The translations under genes and the position numbers were made by a program. A stretch of 64,000 nt of DNA from Lacimicrobium alkaliphilum (GTDB lineage Bacteria; Pseudomonadota; Gammaproteobacteria; Enterobacterales; Alteromonadaceae), in NCBI RefSeq assembly GCF_001466725.1, contig NZ_CP013650.1:1550001-1614000 (forward strand), read 5' to 3'. The notes under the pieces were generated by a model. It saw only the letters and a program-made list of their open reading frames with translations. It was not told where the DNA came from and made no database searches. Positions 9,121 to 16,276 of this stretch are shown here, one piece after another (position 1 is the first letter of the stretch; the number at the start of each line of letters is the position of its first letter).

Positions 9121-9627
9121 ATGAAGCCAGTTGGGGTGATTGTGGCACAGCTGACACCACGGGCCTGGCGACAGAGTGAACAGGGCCAGAGAGAAATTAA
9201 CAAAGCCCGCTCATTACTGATGCAAAGTGGGATTGAGTCGGTACAGATCAATGAAAACTGCTTCGAACAAGGGCGGCTTCCCGATATTTACCCCAGTCAT
9301 GGTCTGCTGTCAGCAATACATGCAGCGGCTTTTTTTGACCCTGAGCGTCATGTAATGATGGTGGCAGCAGATATGCCGCTCATCACAACGGACATGCTCA
9401 GGTGGTTAATGGCGACGGGCAGCAACCATCATTGCAGTTGTCATTTCCGCTCATCCTCTTTACCCCTGTATTTTCATAATGATGATTTCAGCCGTGATTA
9501 TCTTGAACAACTGTTATCCAATGGAGAGCCTGTAAAGGACGACCTGCGGGGACTGAGCTGTATTGAACTGGTGGCACCGTACGAGTCGCACTTAACACGC
9601 CTGAATTTAAGCCGGTCAGCGGAGTGA
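9121..9627 (+). CDS. Divergent MobA-like nucleotidyltransferase
   Basis: A 168-residue protein with the general plan of molybdenum cofactor guanylyltransferase: an N-terminal beta strand (VGVIVAQL), a HGLLSAIHAA segment in place of the GPLSGI stretch, VMMVAADMPLIT in place of the metal-binding LPCDxPL motif, and a LPLYF strand. The diagnostic N-terminal loop LAGGxSxRMGxDK is missing (the protein reads AQLTPRAWRQSEQGQREINK), so GTP binding is doubtful. It may be a degenerate or repurposed MobA; the family assignment rests on the aligned motifs and the divergent moeB. It lies just upstream of the NorR boxes of ric. Confidence 0.6.
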   Translation: MKPVGVIVAQLTPRAWRQSEQGQREINKARSLLMQSGIESVQINENCFEQGRLPDIYPSHGLLSAIHAAAFFDPERHVMMVAADMPLITTDMLRWLMATGSNHHCSCHFRSSSLPLYFHNDDFSRDYLEQLLSNGEPVKDDLRGLSCIELVAPYESHLTRLNLSRSAE

Positions 9628-9632
9628 TAATA

Positions 9633-9678
9633 GGGTTAAATATACCCTGAGGGTTATAGAAACCCGGTTCTATAAGGG
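9633..9678 (+). promoter_or_regulatory. Three tandem NorR-type boxes upstream of ric
   Basis: Two perfect GGGT-N7-ACCC sites (9633-9647 and 9651-9665) and one half-degenerate GGT-N7-GGG site (9666-9678). The known NorR target is GGT-N7-ACC (Ralstonia) or GT-N7-AC (E. coli), normally in three copies upstream of a sigma-54 promoter. Centres are about 115, 97 and 83 bp before the predicted transcription start. Confidence 0.8.
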
Positions 9679-9728
9679 TGAATAATACCTTTTTTCATTT
9701 TTTATTTTTAAAAACAATAAGATATTTA

Positions 9729-9744
9729 TGGTATTGCTCTTGCA
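9729..9744 (+). promoter_or_regulatory. Sigma-54 (-24/-12) promoter of ric
   Basis: TGGTAT-N5-TTGCA: the GG at 9730-9731 and the GC at 9742-9743 are separated by exactly 10 nt, as sigma-54 RNA polymerase requires. Start of transcription is predicted near 9755. The NorR boxes lie at enhancer distance upstream, and norR is in the window at 14.7 kb. Confidence 0.8.
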
Positions 9745-9795
9745 CTATTGCAAATAGGTCTCTGAAAAACTGTTTCCTGAATAAATTTTCAGCAA

Positions 9796-9816
9796 TTGCG
9801 GAGCATTGCTCCGCAA
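9796..9816. repeat. Perfect palindrome in the ric leader
   Basis: Ten-base arms (TTGCGGAGCA and its complement) flank a single T, 40 bp before the ric start codon and inside the predicted 5' untranslated region. It has no T tract, so it is not a terminator. It could be an operator or, as RNA, a hairpin affecting stability. Confidence 0.5.
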
Positions 9817-9855
9817 CACAACTTTTACCTTATTTCGACTACTACTGGAGCTGTA

Positions 9856-10539
9856 ATGGAAATATTAACCCAATCTCTGGCCAGCCTGGCGACACAAGTC
9901 CCCGGTGCGACCCGTATTTTTCATCACTATAAGCTGGATTTTTGTTGCGGCGGACAGCGAACGCTGGGCGATGCGCTGAAAAAGCGCGAGCAGGATCCCG
10001 CCCCGGTTGTGGCTGAGCTGGTGCAACTGATGAATACCGCCTCACCGGAACCACAATGGCAACAGGCGTCTAATCCGGAACTGGTGGCGCATGTTTTTGA
10101 GAATTTTCATCAGAAACACCGTCAACAACTGCCAGAGCTTATCCGGCTGGCCCGTCGTGTCGAACATGTTCATGGTGACAGCGATGATTGCCCTCATGGT
10201 CTGGCCGATCATCTTGAAGCCATGTATCAGGAGCTGGAAAACCATATGCAAAAAGAAGAACAGATCCTGTTCCCTATGCTGGTCAGAGATATCTTTCCTT
10301 CCGGGCCAATTTCGGTGATGGAGGAAGAACATCTTGAGCATGGTCAGGCACTGGAAAAGATGCAGGCCCTTGCGCGCAACCTGGAGCTGCCCCCGGGCGC
10401 CTGTAACACCTGGACAGCACTTTATGTGGGTTTAAAGGAGCTTAAAGAAGACCTGATGGAGCATATCCATCTGGAGAACAATATCCTGTTTGTAAATCGC
10501 ACTGAAGGTGAGGGCAGTTGCTGCGGCTCCTGCCATTAA
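9856..10539 (+). CDS. ytfE: Iron-sulfur cluster repair protein, RIC/YtfE/ScdA family
   Basis: A 227-residue di-iron protein that repairs iron-sulfur clusters damaged by nitric oxide or oxidants. The N-terminal ScdA domain has the DFCCGGQRTL motif (about residues 29-38). The C-terminal hemerythrin-like four-helix bundle carries the metal-ligand His/Glu pattern (QKHRQQLPEL, HGLADHLEAMYQELENHMQKEEQILFP, EEEHLEHGQ, HIHLENNILF). The tail is cysteine-rich (CCGSC). ATG 9856 is chosen because CTGGAG precedes it and the protein then begins as the family does; the upstream in-frame ATG at 9796 lies in the leader palindrome. The sigma-54 promoter with three NorR boxes predicts strong induction by NO. 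Confidence 0.95.
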   Translation: MEILTQSLASLATQVPGATRIFHHYKLDFCCGGQRTLGDALKKREQDPAPVVAELVQLMNTASPEPQWQQASNPELVAHVFENFHQKHRQQLPELIRLARRVEHVHGDSDDCPHGLADHLEAMYQELENHMQKEEQILFPMLVRDIFPSGPISVMEEEHLEHGQALEKMQALARNLELPPGACNTWTALYVGLKELKEDLMEHIHLENNILFVNRTEGEGSCCGSCH

Positions 10540-10573
10540 TTTCATCCAATGGTGATTGTGTAAAAAAGAAATA

Positions 10574-10651
10574 ACCACAGAGGCACAGAGAACGCAGAGA
10601 AGTAAAGGGGCTAAACCGTTAATACCTCTGTGTTCTCTGTGACTCTGTGGT
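10574..10651. repeat. Interspersed imperfect palindrome, copy 1
   Basis: Arms 10574-10599 and 10626-10651 are imperfect inverted copies built on the CACAGAG / CTCTGTG theme. They lie between the convergent ends of ric and the DUF454 gene. A related element occurs at 27283-27364, also between two convergent gene ends. Such sequences form strong RNA hairpins and may act as two-way terminators. Confidence 0.7.
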
Positions 10652-10706
10652 GAAATTAGCTTTTTCGTGCTTTTTTGGAGTGCGTCCTGAAAATATCAGC
10701 ACCAGG

Positions 10707-11087
10707 TTAATCTGTAGTGTTGGTTGTTTCAGGTCGTCGCCATAGCCATAGCGCCACAGCCATAAGAATCAGAGTCACTGTCAGCTGCAAATAGCGCGGC
10801 GAGTCGGATAACCAAAGTAACGATGTGCTGAATAGCATCATTCCACTGGCCAGGTATTTTGCCCGTCGGGATACGGCACCATAGCGACGCCAGTTGGCGA
10901 TATCCTTGCCGAATCTCGGGTGTTCCAGTAGCCAGTTTTCCAGTTGCGGCCAGCCTTTACTGCCCGACCAGGCTGCCAGTAGTATAAAAGGCACAGTGGG
11001 CAAACCGGGAAGGGGAATGCCGGCCAGTCCCAGTAGCAGAGAGACGACAGCCAGTATTTTCCAGTGCAATACGCGAACCCAGTCCAA
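10707..11087 (-). CDS. YbaN/DUF454 family inner-membrane protein
   Basis: A 126-residue membrane protein matching the DUF454/YbaN family: an N-terminal helix ending in LGLAGIPLPGLPTVPFILLAAW, a basic amphipathic middle (WLLEHPRFGKDIANWRRYGAVSRRAK) and two closely spaced C-terminal helices. I choose TTG 11087 because AGAAGGA lies 7-12 bases before it; the TTG at 11108 has no ribosome site. It follows the CZB-protein gene by about 60 bp on the same strand and may be the last gene of the norB transcript. No molecular function is established for the family. Confidence 0.85.
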   Translation of the reverse strand: MDWVRVLHWKILAVVSLLLGLAGIPLPGLPTVPFILLAAWSGSKGWPQLENWLLEHPRFGKDIANWRRYGAVSRRAKYLASGMMLFSTSLLWLSDSPRYLQLTVTLILMAVALWLWRRPETTNTTD

Positions 11088-11149
11088 GCTTTTTCCTTCT
11101 GACCTCAACTCAATTATATGCTTACTCAGTTTAGCCGAGTTACCCCTGC

Positions 11150-11893
11150 TCAGGCTACCTGAGTATTGGCTGACGGGGCAGCGCTGGTACTGAGCAGGTT
11201 GTTCGTCATTCTCTCAATCAACTGACACATCGTCTGGTTGGCATTTTCCATACTGAGCAAACAGGCCCTGACCACTCTGGGATCATTGTTCCGAAAGGCT
11301 TGCAGTGCCTGAAGGGCAAATTCATGCACTTGTTGGTGTGGTGTCTCAAGGGCCTGAAATTCTCTGGTGGCGCCAAAATAGCGCTGAAATAATGATGAGT
11401 AGTACCAGCGGCCAATACCACATTCCTCAACCGATACAACCTGTCGCTCATCGGCTTCGATATGACCCAGAACCATCCGCTGTACCATCACCATTAACTG
11501 AAACTCTTCGATATTAGCCAACTCAATTTCAGCCAGCAGAGCACTTTTAATCAGACTGTCGCGAATCCCCATATCCGTCAGGCGATCATCCAGGCCATGC
11601 AAGTAATACCCGAGTTGCTCAAGGCCGTGGCGTTCCTGAGCTAAAAAGCTCTGCAGTGTGCTAAAGCTGCGGTGATAACCGTCCAGTGAAGCGGCAAAAC
11701 GAGCCAGTATCGCCTGTTGTTCCTGCTGCTCCATCAGACTGCTTTTTAGTTTGCGGGTATCAGACTGATGCTGCTCCAGTTCAGCGGCCAGCCTGTCAGC
11801 CCGTAACTGTTGATGTTCAGCGGTAGCCGTCAGTTGGCGTATTTTTTTGTACAGATCTGCACAAAGCAGATGTTTTAGTTTTGCAATAATCAT
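11150..11893 (-). CDS. Soluble coiled-coil protein with a C-terminal CZB (zinc-binding) domain
   Basis: A 247-residue cytoplasmic protein without membrane segments. Residues about 15-70 form a coiled coil. Residues about 125-205 match the chemoreceptor zinc-binding (CZB) domain: CGIGRWYYS with C158, then F..LETPHQQVH with H186 and H190. In CZB domains of chemoreceptors and diguanylate cyclases a His-Cys-His-His set binds zinc and the Cys senses oxidants. Here the first His position appears to be Glu (IEE, 128-130). There is no MCP or GGDEF output domain. The start ATG 11893 follows GGAGG and directly abuts the stop of the 72-residue membrane gene (TGAATG), so it belongs to the norB operon. 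Its role in NO handling is inferred only from context. Confidence 0.75.
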   Translation of the reverse strand: MIIAKLKHLLCADLYKKIRQLTATAEHQQLRADRLAAELEQHQSDTRKLKSSLMEQQEQQAILARFAASLDGYHRSFSTLQSFLAQERHGLEQLGYYLHGLDDRLTDMGIRDSLIKSALLAEIELANIEEFQLMVMVQRMVLGHIEADERQVVSVEECGIGRWYYSSLFQRYFGATREFQALETPHQQVHEFALQALQAFRNNDPRVVRACLLSMENANQTMCQLIERMTNNLLSTSAAPSANTQVA

Positions 11894-12112
11894 TCAGACC
11901 TCCAGCTTGCGTTCGTAGCGACCGATACACCGCAGCACGTAGGCAATTTTCAACATTGTTGCGGCAAAAATAAGGCTGATATGAGCGGTGATCTGCACGG
12001 CTATACTGAATTCATCTGGTCTGATATAGCCAACCCAGATTGTCACCAGCATTGCCAGTACAGCAAAGACCAGTAAGGCATTTGCGAGGTTGGTGATCGC
12101 TTGATATTTCAT
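11894..12112 (-). CDS. Small two-helix membrane protein in the norB operon
   Basis: A 72-residue protein with two predicted transmembrane helices (about 8-29 and 37-59) and a basic C-terminus (RCIGRYERKLEV). ATG 12112 is selected because GGAGGAAACACA precedes it; the longer reading frame from 12157 has no ribosome site and begins with non-conserved sequence. It starts 53 bp after the norB stop and its own stop abuts the CZB gene start. I do not recognise the family. The position suggests an accessory or partner of the NO reductase or of the CZB protein. Confidence 0.7.
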   Translation of the reverse strand: MKYQAITNLANALLVFAVLAMLVTIWVGYIRPDEFSIAVQITAHISLIFAATMLKIAYVLRCIGRYERKLEV

Positions 12113-12165
12113 TGTGTTTCCTCCGGCAGAAGTCGGGTGAGGCCTGATAAGCCCCACCCACAGGG

Positions 12166-14442
12166 TTATAAGGTTTCCTGAGTGGGCAGGAGCTCATCAG
12201 TCTCCAGCGTTTCTTCCCGGTTCATCAGGCCTTTTACCACCTGCCAGCTCACTGCAAGTGCGCCGATGATAAAGATCACATCACCGATGGTTCTTATCCA
12301 GCGCAGCGTCTGCAATAGTGGTGTTTGCATAAAGGTTTCGCCGCGGGCATACCAGAAGCCATACTCAAGGCTGGCCTGGAATTGCAGAATGCCAACCGGT
12401 AGTAAGCTGGTAAACAGCATCAGTACCAGACCGCCGTTAAGCCACCAGAAGGCGGTTTTCATCAGTTTTTCATCAAACTGCAGGGTAGGGCGGATATAAC
12501 GAAGTACCAGCAAGGCAAATCCCAGCGCCAGGAAGCCATACACGCCAAACAGTGCGGCATGGGCATGGGTGGCGGTGGTGTTCAGGCCCTGAATATAGTA
12601 GAGCGCAATAGGAGGATTGATCATAAAGCCCAGCACCCCGGCTCCGAGCATATTCCAGAAGGAAACGGCAACGAAGAACATCATCGGCCACTTGATCTTT
12701 TGCATCCAGGGCGCCCGTTGTTTCAGCCGCCAGTTTTCAAAGGCCTCGTAGCCCAGTACCACGAGAGGTACCACTTCCAGCGCGCTGAAAGTGGCCCCTA
12801 CCGCCATCACCGGCGTGGTGGTGCCGGAAAAATACAGGTGGTGGAAGGTGCCGGGAACGCCACCAAGCATAAACAATGACGCCGAAGCCAGACTGGCGGT
12901 GGTGGCCATGGTACGGGACACCAGCCCCATGGAGCAGAAAATAAAAGCCAGTGCAGCGGTGGCGAACACTTCGAAGAAGCCTTCGACCCACAGGTGTACG
13001 ATCCACCAACGCCAGTATTCCATTACCGATAAATGAGTCCGTTCACCGTAGAAGAAACCGGCACCGTAAAATAAACCTATGGCAACAACAGAGGCGGTCA
13101 GCAGTGCCAGTAAGTTTTTGTCACCCTCCTGCTTTAATGCCGGAACAATGGCGCGCAGCATCAGTACCAGCCAGAATACAATGCCGGTAAACTTGCCGAT
13201 TTGCCACAGTCTGCCCAGATCGACAAACTCATAACCCTGGTGACCAAGCCAGAAACTGAGATTTTCCGGCATGATCTGAGCAATGGCCAGATAATTACCC
13301 ACAAAGGAACCGACAACCACGACCACCAGTGCCCAGAACAGCACATCGACACCGAGCTTCTGCCACTTTGGATCTTTACCGCCATTGATGATTGGCGCCA
13401 GAAACAAGCCTGCAGTGAGAAAGCCGGTGGCGATCCAGAACAGCGCAGCCTGGATATGCCAGGTTCTGACCAGTGAGTAGGGAAAATACTGGGACACATC
13501 CAGGCCATAGAACTCCTGACCTTCAACGGTATAGTGCGCGGTAAAGCCGCCGAGGAATACCTGAAAGGTGAACAATGCCACGACCAGAAAAACGTACTTG
13601 GCCAGCGCTTTTTGCGAGCGGGTAAGGCTTACCAGACTGATGGGATCCTGTTGTGGCGCTTCAGTTTCTTCTTCCTCTTTACGTAAAAAGGCCCAGGCCC
13701 AAACCAAAGCACCGACACCGGCGATAAGCAACACCACAGAGGCAACAGACCAGAGCAGGTTTTCGCTGGTTGGCACATTGTCAATAAGCGGCTCATGGGG
13801 CCAGTTATTGGTATAGGTGGCACTGGAGCCGGGGCGTTCGCTAGACGCTGCCCAGGCGGTCCAGAAGAAAAAGTTGGCCATTTTTGCCCGCCGCTCAGCG
13901 CTTGGCAGGGTATTTTCTTTCATGGCAAAGCTTTCACGGCTGGATTTCAGATCGGGATGGTCGCTGAACAGCTTGTCATAGTAGCCGGCGACGTCGCTAA
14001 TGGCCTGAGCACGGCGTGCTGACAGGGTGATAACGTCATTCTCATCCAGCGTATTAGTGCGATACTCCCGTTTCAGACGCAGGAGCAGTAGTGCCTGCTG
14101 TTCCTCGTTCAATTCGTTGAAAGGCAGGGAAAACTCCTGCTCAGCGGCGATGTGCAACCAGGCTTCAAGTTCACGGTGCAGCCAGTCGGCGGTCCAGTCG
14201 GGGGCCTGGTAGGCACCATGCCCCCAGATGGAGCCGAGCTGCATCCCCCCAACCGATTGCCATGCAGTCTGACCATCCAGAATCGTCTCTTTAGTCATCA
14301 GCTGGTGGCCATCTTCGGTCATCACCAGCGAAGGCAGCGGCGGTGCCTGACGGTAAACCTCACTGCCAAAATAAGCGAGCAGTGTAAAAGTGACAGCCAA
14401 CACCGCAATTAAAATAAACCACAGACGACGATACTTACCCAT
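12166..14442 (-). CDS. norB: Quinol-dependent nitric oxide reductase (qNOR)
   Basis: A 758-residue single-subunit qNOR that reduces two NO to N2O with electrons from quinol. The N-terminal part has one helix then a periplasmic domain related to NorC but without heme c (LGSIWGHGAYQAPDWTADWLHRE). The C-terminal 12-helix part is homologous to heme-copper oxidase subunit I. Its metal-ligand histidines are visible in RTWHIQAALFW, WRWWIVHLWVEGFFE, FHHLYFSGT and THAHAALFGVYG; the Glu in HLWVEGFFE is typical of NO reductases rather than oxygen reductases. Start ATG 14442 follows GGAGAGCC. The divergent norR, three NorR boxes and a sigma-54 promoter predict NO induction. The neighbours suggest NO detoxification rather than full denitrification, since no nir or nos gene is visible. 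Confidence 0.97.
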   Translation of the reverse strand: MGKYRRLWFILIAVLAVTFTLLAYFGSEVYRQAPPLPSLVMTEDGHQLMTKETILDGQTAWQSVGGMQLGSIWGHGAYQAPDWTADWLHRELEAWLHIAAEQEFSLPFNELNEEQQALLLLRLKREYRTNTLDENDVITLSARRAQAISDVAGYYDKLFSDHPDLKSSRESFAMKENTLPSAERRAKMANFFFWTAWAASSERPGSSATYTNNWPHEPLIDNVPTSENLLWSVASVVLLIAGVGALVWAWAFLRKEEEETEAPQQDPISLVSLTRSQKALAKYVFLVVALFTFQVFLGGFTAHYTVEGQEFYGLDVSQYFPYSLVRTWHIQAALFWIATGFLTAGLFLAPIINGGKDPKWQKLGVDVLFWALVVVVVGSFVGNYLAIAQIMPENLSFWLGHQGYEFVDLGRLWQIGKFTGIVFWLVLMLRAIVPALKQEGDKNLLALLTASVVAIGLFYGAGFFYGERTHLSVMEYWRWWIVHLWVEGFFEVFATAALAFIFCSMGLVSRTMATTASLASASLFMLGGVPGTFHHLYFSGTTTPVMAVGATFSALEVVPLVVLGYEAFENWRLKQRAPWMQKIKWPMMFFVAVSFWNMLGAGVLGFMINPPIALYYIQGLNTTATHAHAALFGVYGFLALGFALLVLRYIRPTLQFDEKLMKTAFWWLNGGLVLMLFTSLLPVGILQFQASLEYGFWYARGETFMQTPLLQTLRWIRTIGDVIFIIGALAVSWQVVKGLMNREETLETDELLPTQETL

Positions 14443-14617
14443 GAACCGGCTCTCCGTTATCTGTGGTGAGGTAAAATTCTGTCCCTGAGAGGGAATAGAG
14501 TGTGTTTTGCATATTGTGATACTCCGGGTAAGTGGAACAACAGGGCTTGCCCTGAACTAAAAGTGCGCTGTATGCAGAACTATCAGTTCCGTCAGTACTG
14601 CTGTCAGTTCTATCCAT

Positions 14618-14633
14618 CGCAATACTGATGCCA
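14618..14633 (-). promoter_or_regulatory. Sigma-54 (-24/-12) promoter of norB
   Basis: Read on the minus strand: TGGCAT-N5-TTGCG, with GG and GC exactly 10 nt apart, close to the consensus TGGCAC-N5-TTGCW. Predicted transcription start is near 14608, giving a leader of about 165 nt that contains small hairpins (CAGGGC-TT-GCCCTG at 14541-14554). Confidence 0.85.
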
Positions 14634-14674
14634 ACACTTATCTCTATGAATTTATTGACTTATTACTGACTCAT

Positions 14675-14732
14675 GGTATTTTTAACCCAGTTTAATAAGG
14701 GTCTTATCTACCTTTGCGGGGTGTTAAATACC
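14675..14732. promoter_or_regulatory. Three NorR boxes between norB and norR
   Basis: Three perfect GGT-N7-ACC sites at 14675-14687, 14700-14712 and 14720-14732. Their centres are about 73, 98 and 118 bp upstream of the predicted norB start, the usual enhancer arrangement for hexameric NorR. The third box ends one base before the chosen norR start codon. Confidence 0.88.
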
Positions 14733-16253
14733 ATGTTGGATAAAATGTTAGTGGCGGATCTGGCCACAAGCCTGCCTGAGCAGATGCGTCTTGAACGCCT
14801 GGTGCGTACCCTAAAAGCCCATTTCAATTGTGGCGCTGTGGTCCTGCTCAGGCTGGACATGGAGATATTGAAACCGGTCGCCGCCACCGGATTGGTAAAA
14901 GAAGCCATGGGACGACGGTTTTTACCCGCACAACATCCCCGACTGGCGACTATTCTTACCAGCGAAAAACAGCCTGTGTGTTTTGAGCACAGCAGTGCAC
15001 TGCCCGATCCCTATGACGGTTTGCTGGATCAACTGGCAGGCTCACCATTGCCGGTGCATGACTGTATGGGGATGCGAGTGGAGCAGGACGGCAAAACCTG
15101 GGGAGTGATCACTTTTGATACCCTCAAGGCCGGAACCTTTAACACCCAGGCAGCGCAGAATTTACTGGAGTTCAAATTGCTGATCGAGGCAGCCATCCAT
15201 ATTACGGTACTCGAAGCTGAGAATCGCAGTCTTCGCCAATCCCGCATTGGTAATTTCGAACCTGGCTTGCCGGGCGAGGAAGATGCAGAGATTGTCGGCC
15301 GTAGTGAGGCATTGGCGAGTATCCTGAATGAGCTGGATACGGTGGCTGACTCGGAGCTGCCGGTATTGTTGCTCGGCGAAACCGGCGTCGGGAAGGAGTT
15401 GTTTGCCCGCCGTCTGCACCAGCACTCACGCCGTCATCAAAAACCCCTTATCCATGTCAACTGCGCTGCTTTGCCGGAATCGCTTGCTGAGAGTGAGCTG
15501 TTCGGGCACGTCAAAGGGGCCTTTTCCGGGGCTCACTCTGAGCGACCGGGTAAGTTTGAGGCTGCCAATGGCGGCACCTTATTACTCGATGAGGTGGGAG
15601 AGCTGCCTCTGACGGTGCAGGCCAAATTATTAAGAGTGTTACAAAATGGAGAGATCCAGCGCTTGGGAGCTGATAAGCCACGAAAAGTAGACGTCAGGGT
15701 CCTGGCTGCGACCAACAGGCATTTAAAAGAGTGCGTAAAAAGCGGTGATTTTCGTGCCGATCTCTATCATCGTTTGTCAGTGTATCCGGTGCATATTCCA
15801 CCGTTGCGTGAGCGGGGTAACGATGTGTTGCTGCTGGCAGGACATTTTCTGGAGCAAAACCGGGCGCGTCTGGGCCTGCGTAGTCTGCGCATTTCACCTC
15901 AGTCTGAGCAGGCACTGTTGGGATATAACTGGCCCGGTAATGTCAGGGAGCTTGAACATGTTATCAGCCGGGCAGCGATCAAGGCACTGACCCGCCATGG
16001 CGGGCGGGATATGCTGAGTATCGAGCCGGAATTGCTTGATCTGGAAATGTCCGAAGTGCGGGTATCTCCGCAAATGACGAAGACTGAGGTTCAGACTTTA
16101 ATGCCGCTTAAATTGTCAACGGAGCATTGTCAGCGTCAGGCAATCATATCTGCGCTGGAACATTGTCAGCAAAACTGGGCTCAGGCGGCGAGGTTACTGG
16201 AGGTTGACTCCAGTAACCTGCACAAGCTGGCGAAAAGACTGGGTATTAAATAG
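14733..16253 (+). CDS. norR: NorR, NO-responsive sigma-54 enhancer-binding regulator
   Basis: A 507-residue activator with three domains: an N-terminal GAF domain that binds a non-heme iron and senses NO (about 1-170; LGRRF-like GRRFLPAQHPRL and DLPDPYDGLL-like SALPDPYDGLLDQ), a central AAA+ domain (Walker A GETGVGKE, Walker B GTLLLDEVGEL, arginine-finger region FRADLYHRLSVYPV) and a C-terminal FIS-type helix-turn-helix (WAQAARLLEVDSSNLHKLAKRLG). The sigma-54 contact loop reads GAFSGA rather than GAFTGA (15516-15533). ATG 14733 is preferred over 14673 because the longer form would run through all three NorR boxes and adds 20 non-family residues; ATG 14745 is also possible. It is transcribed divergently from norB. 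Confidence 0.93.
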   Translation: MLDKMLVADLATSLPEQMRLERLVRTLKAHFNCGAVVLLRLDMEILKPVAATGLVKEAMGRRFLPAQHPRLATILTSEKQPVCFEHSSALPDPYDGLLDQLAGSPLPVHDCMGMRVEQDGKTWGVITFDTLKAGTFNTQAAQNLLEFKLLIEAAIHITVLEAENRSLRQSRIGNFEPGLPGEEDAEIVGRSEALASILNELDTVADSELPVLLLGETGVGKELFARRLHQHSRRHQKPLIHVNCAALPESLAESELFGHVKGAFSGAHSERPGKFEAANGGTLLLDEVGELPLTVQAKLLRVLQNGEIQRLGADKPRKVDVRVLAATNRHLKECVKSGDFRADLYHRLSVYPVHIPPLRERGNDVLLLAGHFLEQNRARLGLRSLRISPQSEQALLGYNWPGNVRELEHVISRAAIKALTRHGGRDMLSIEPELLDLEMSEVRVSPQMTKTEVQTLMPLKLSTEHCQRQAIISALEHCQQNWAQAARLLEVDSSNLHKLAKRLGIK

Positions 16254-16276
16254 CCACTACAAGGTCACCATCAAAT

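Noticed and set aside
9678..9932. 84-codon frame upstream of and overlapping ric
   Set aside because: It covers the sigma-54 promoter, the leader palindrome and the ric start in another frame; its sequence is not protein-like.
14435..14617. 60-codon frame in the norB leader
   Set aside because: Lies wholly in the predicted untranslated leader, overlaps the norB start in another frame and has low-complexity composition.
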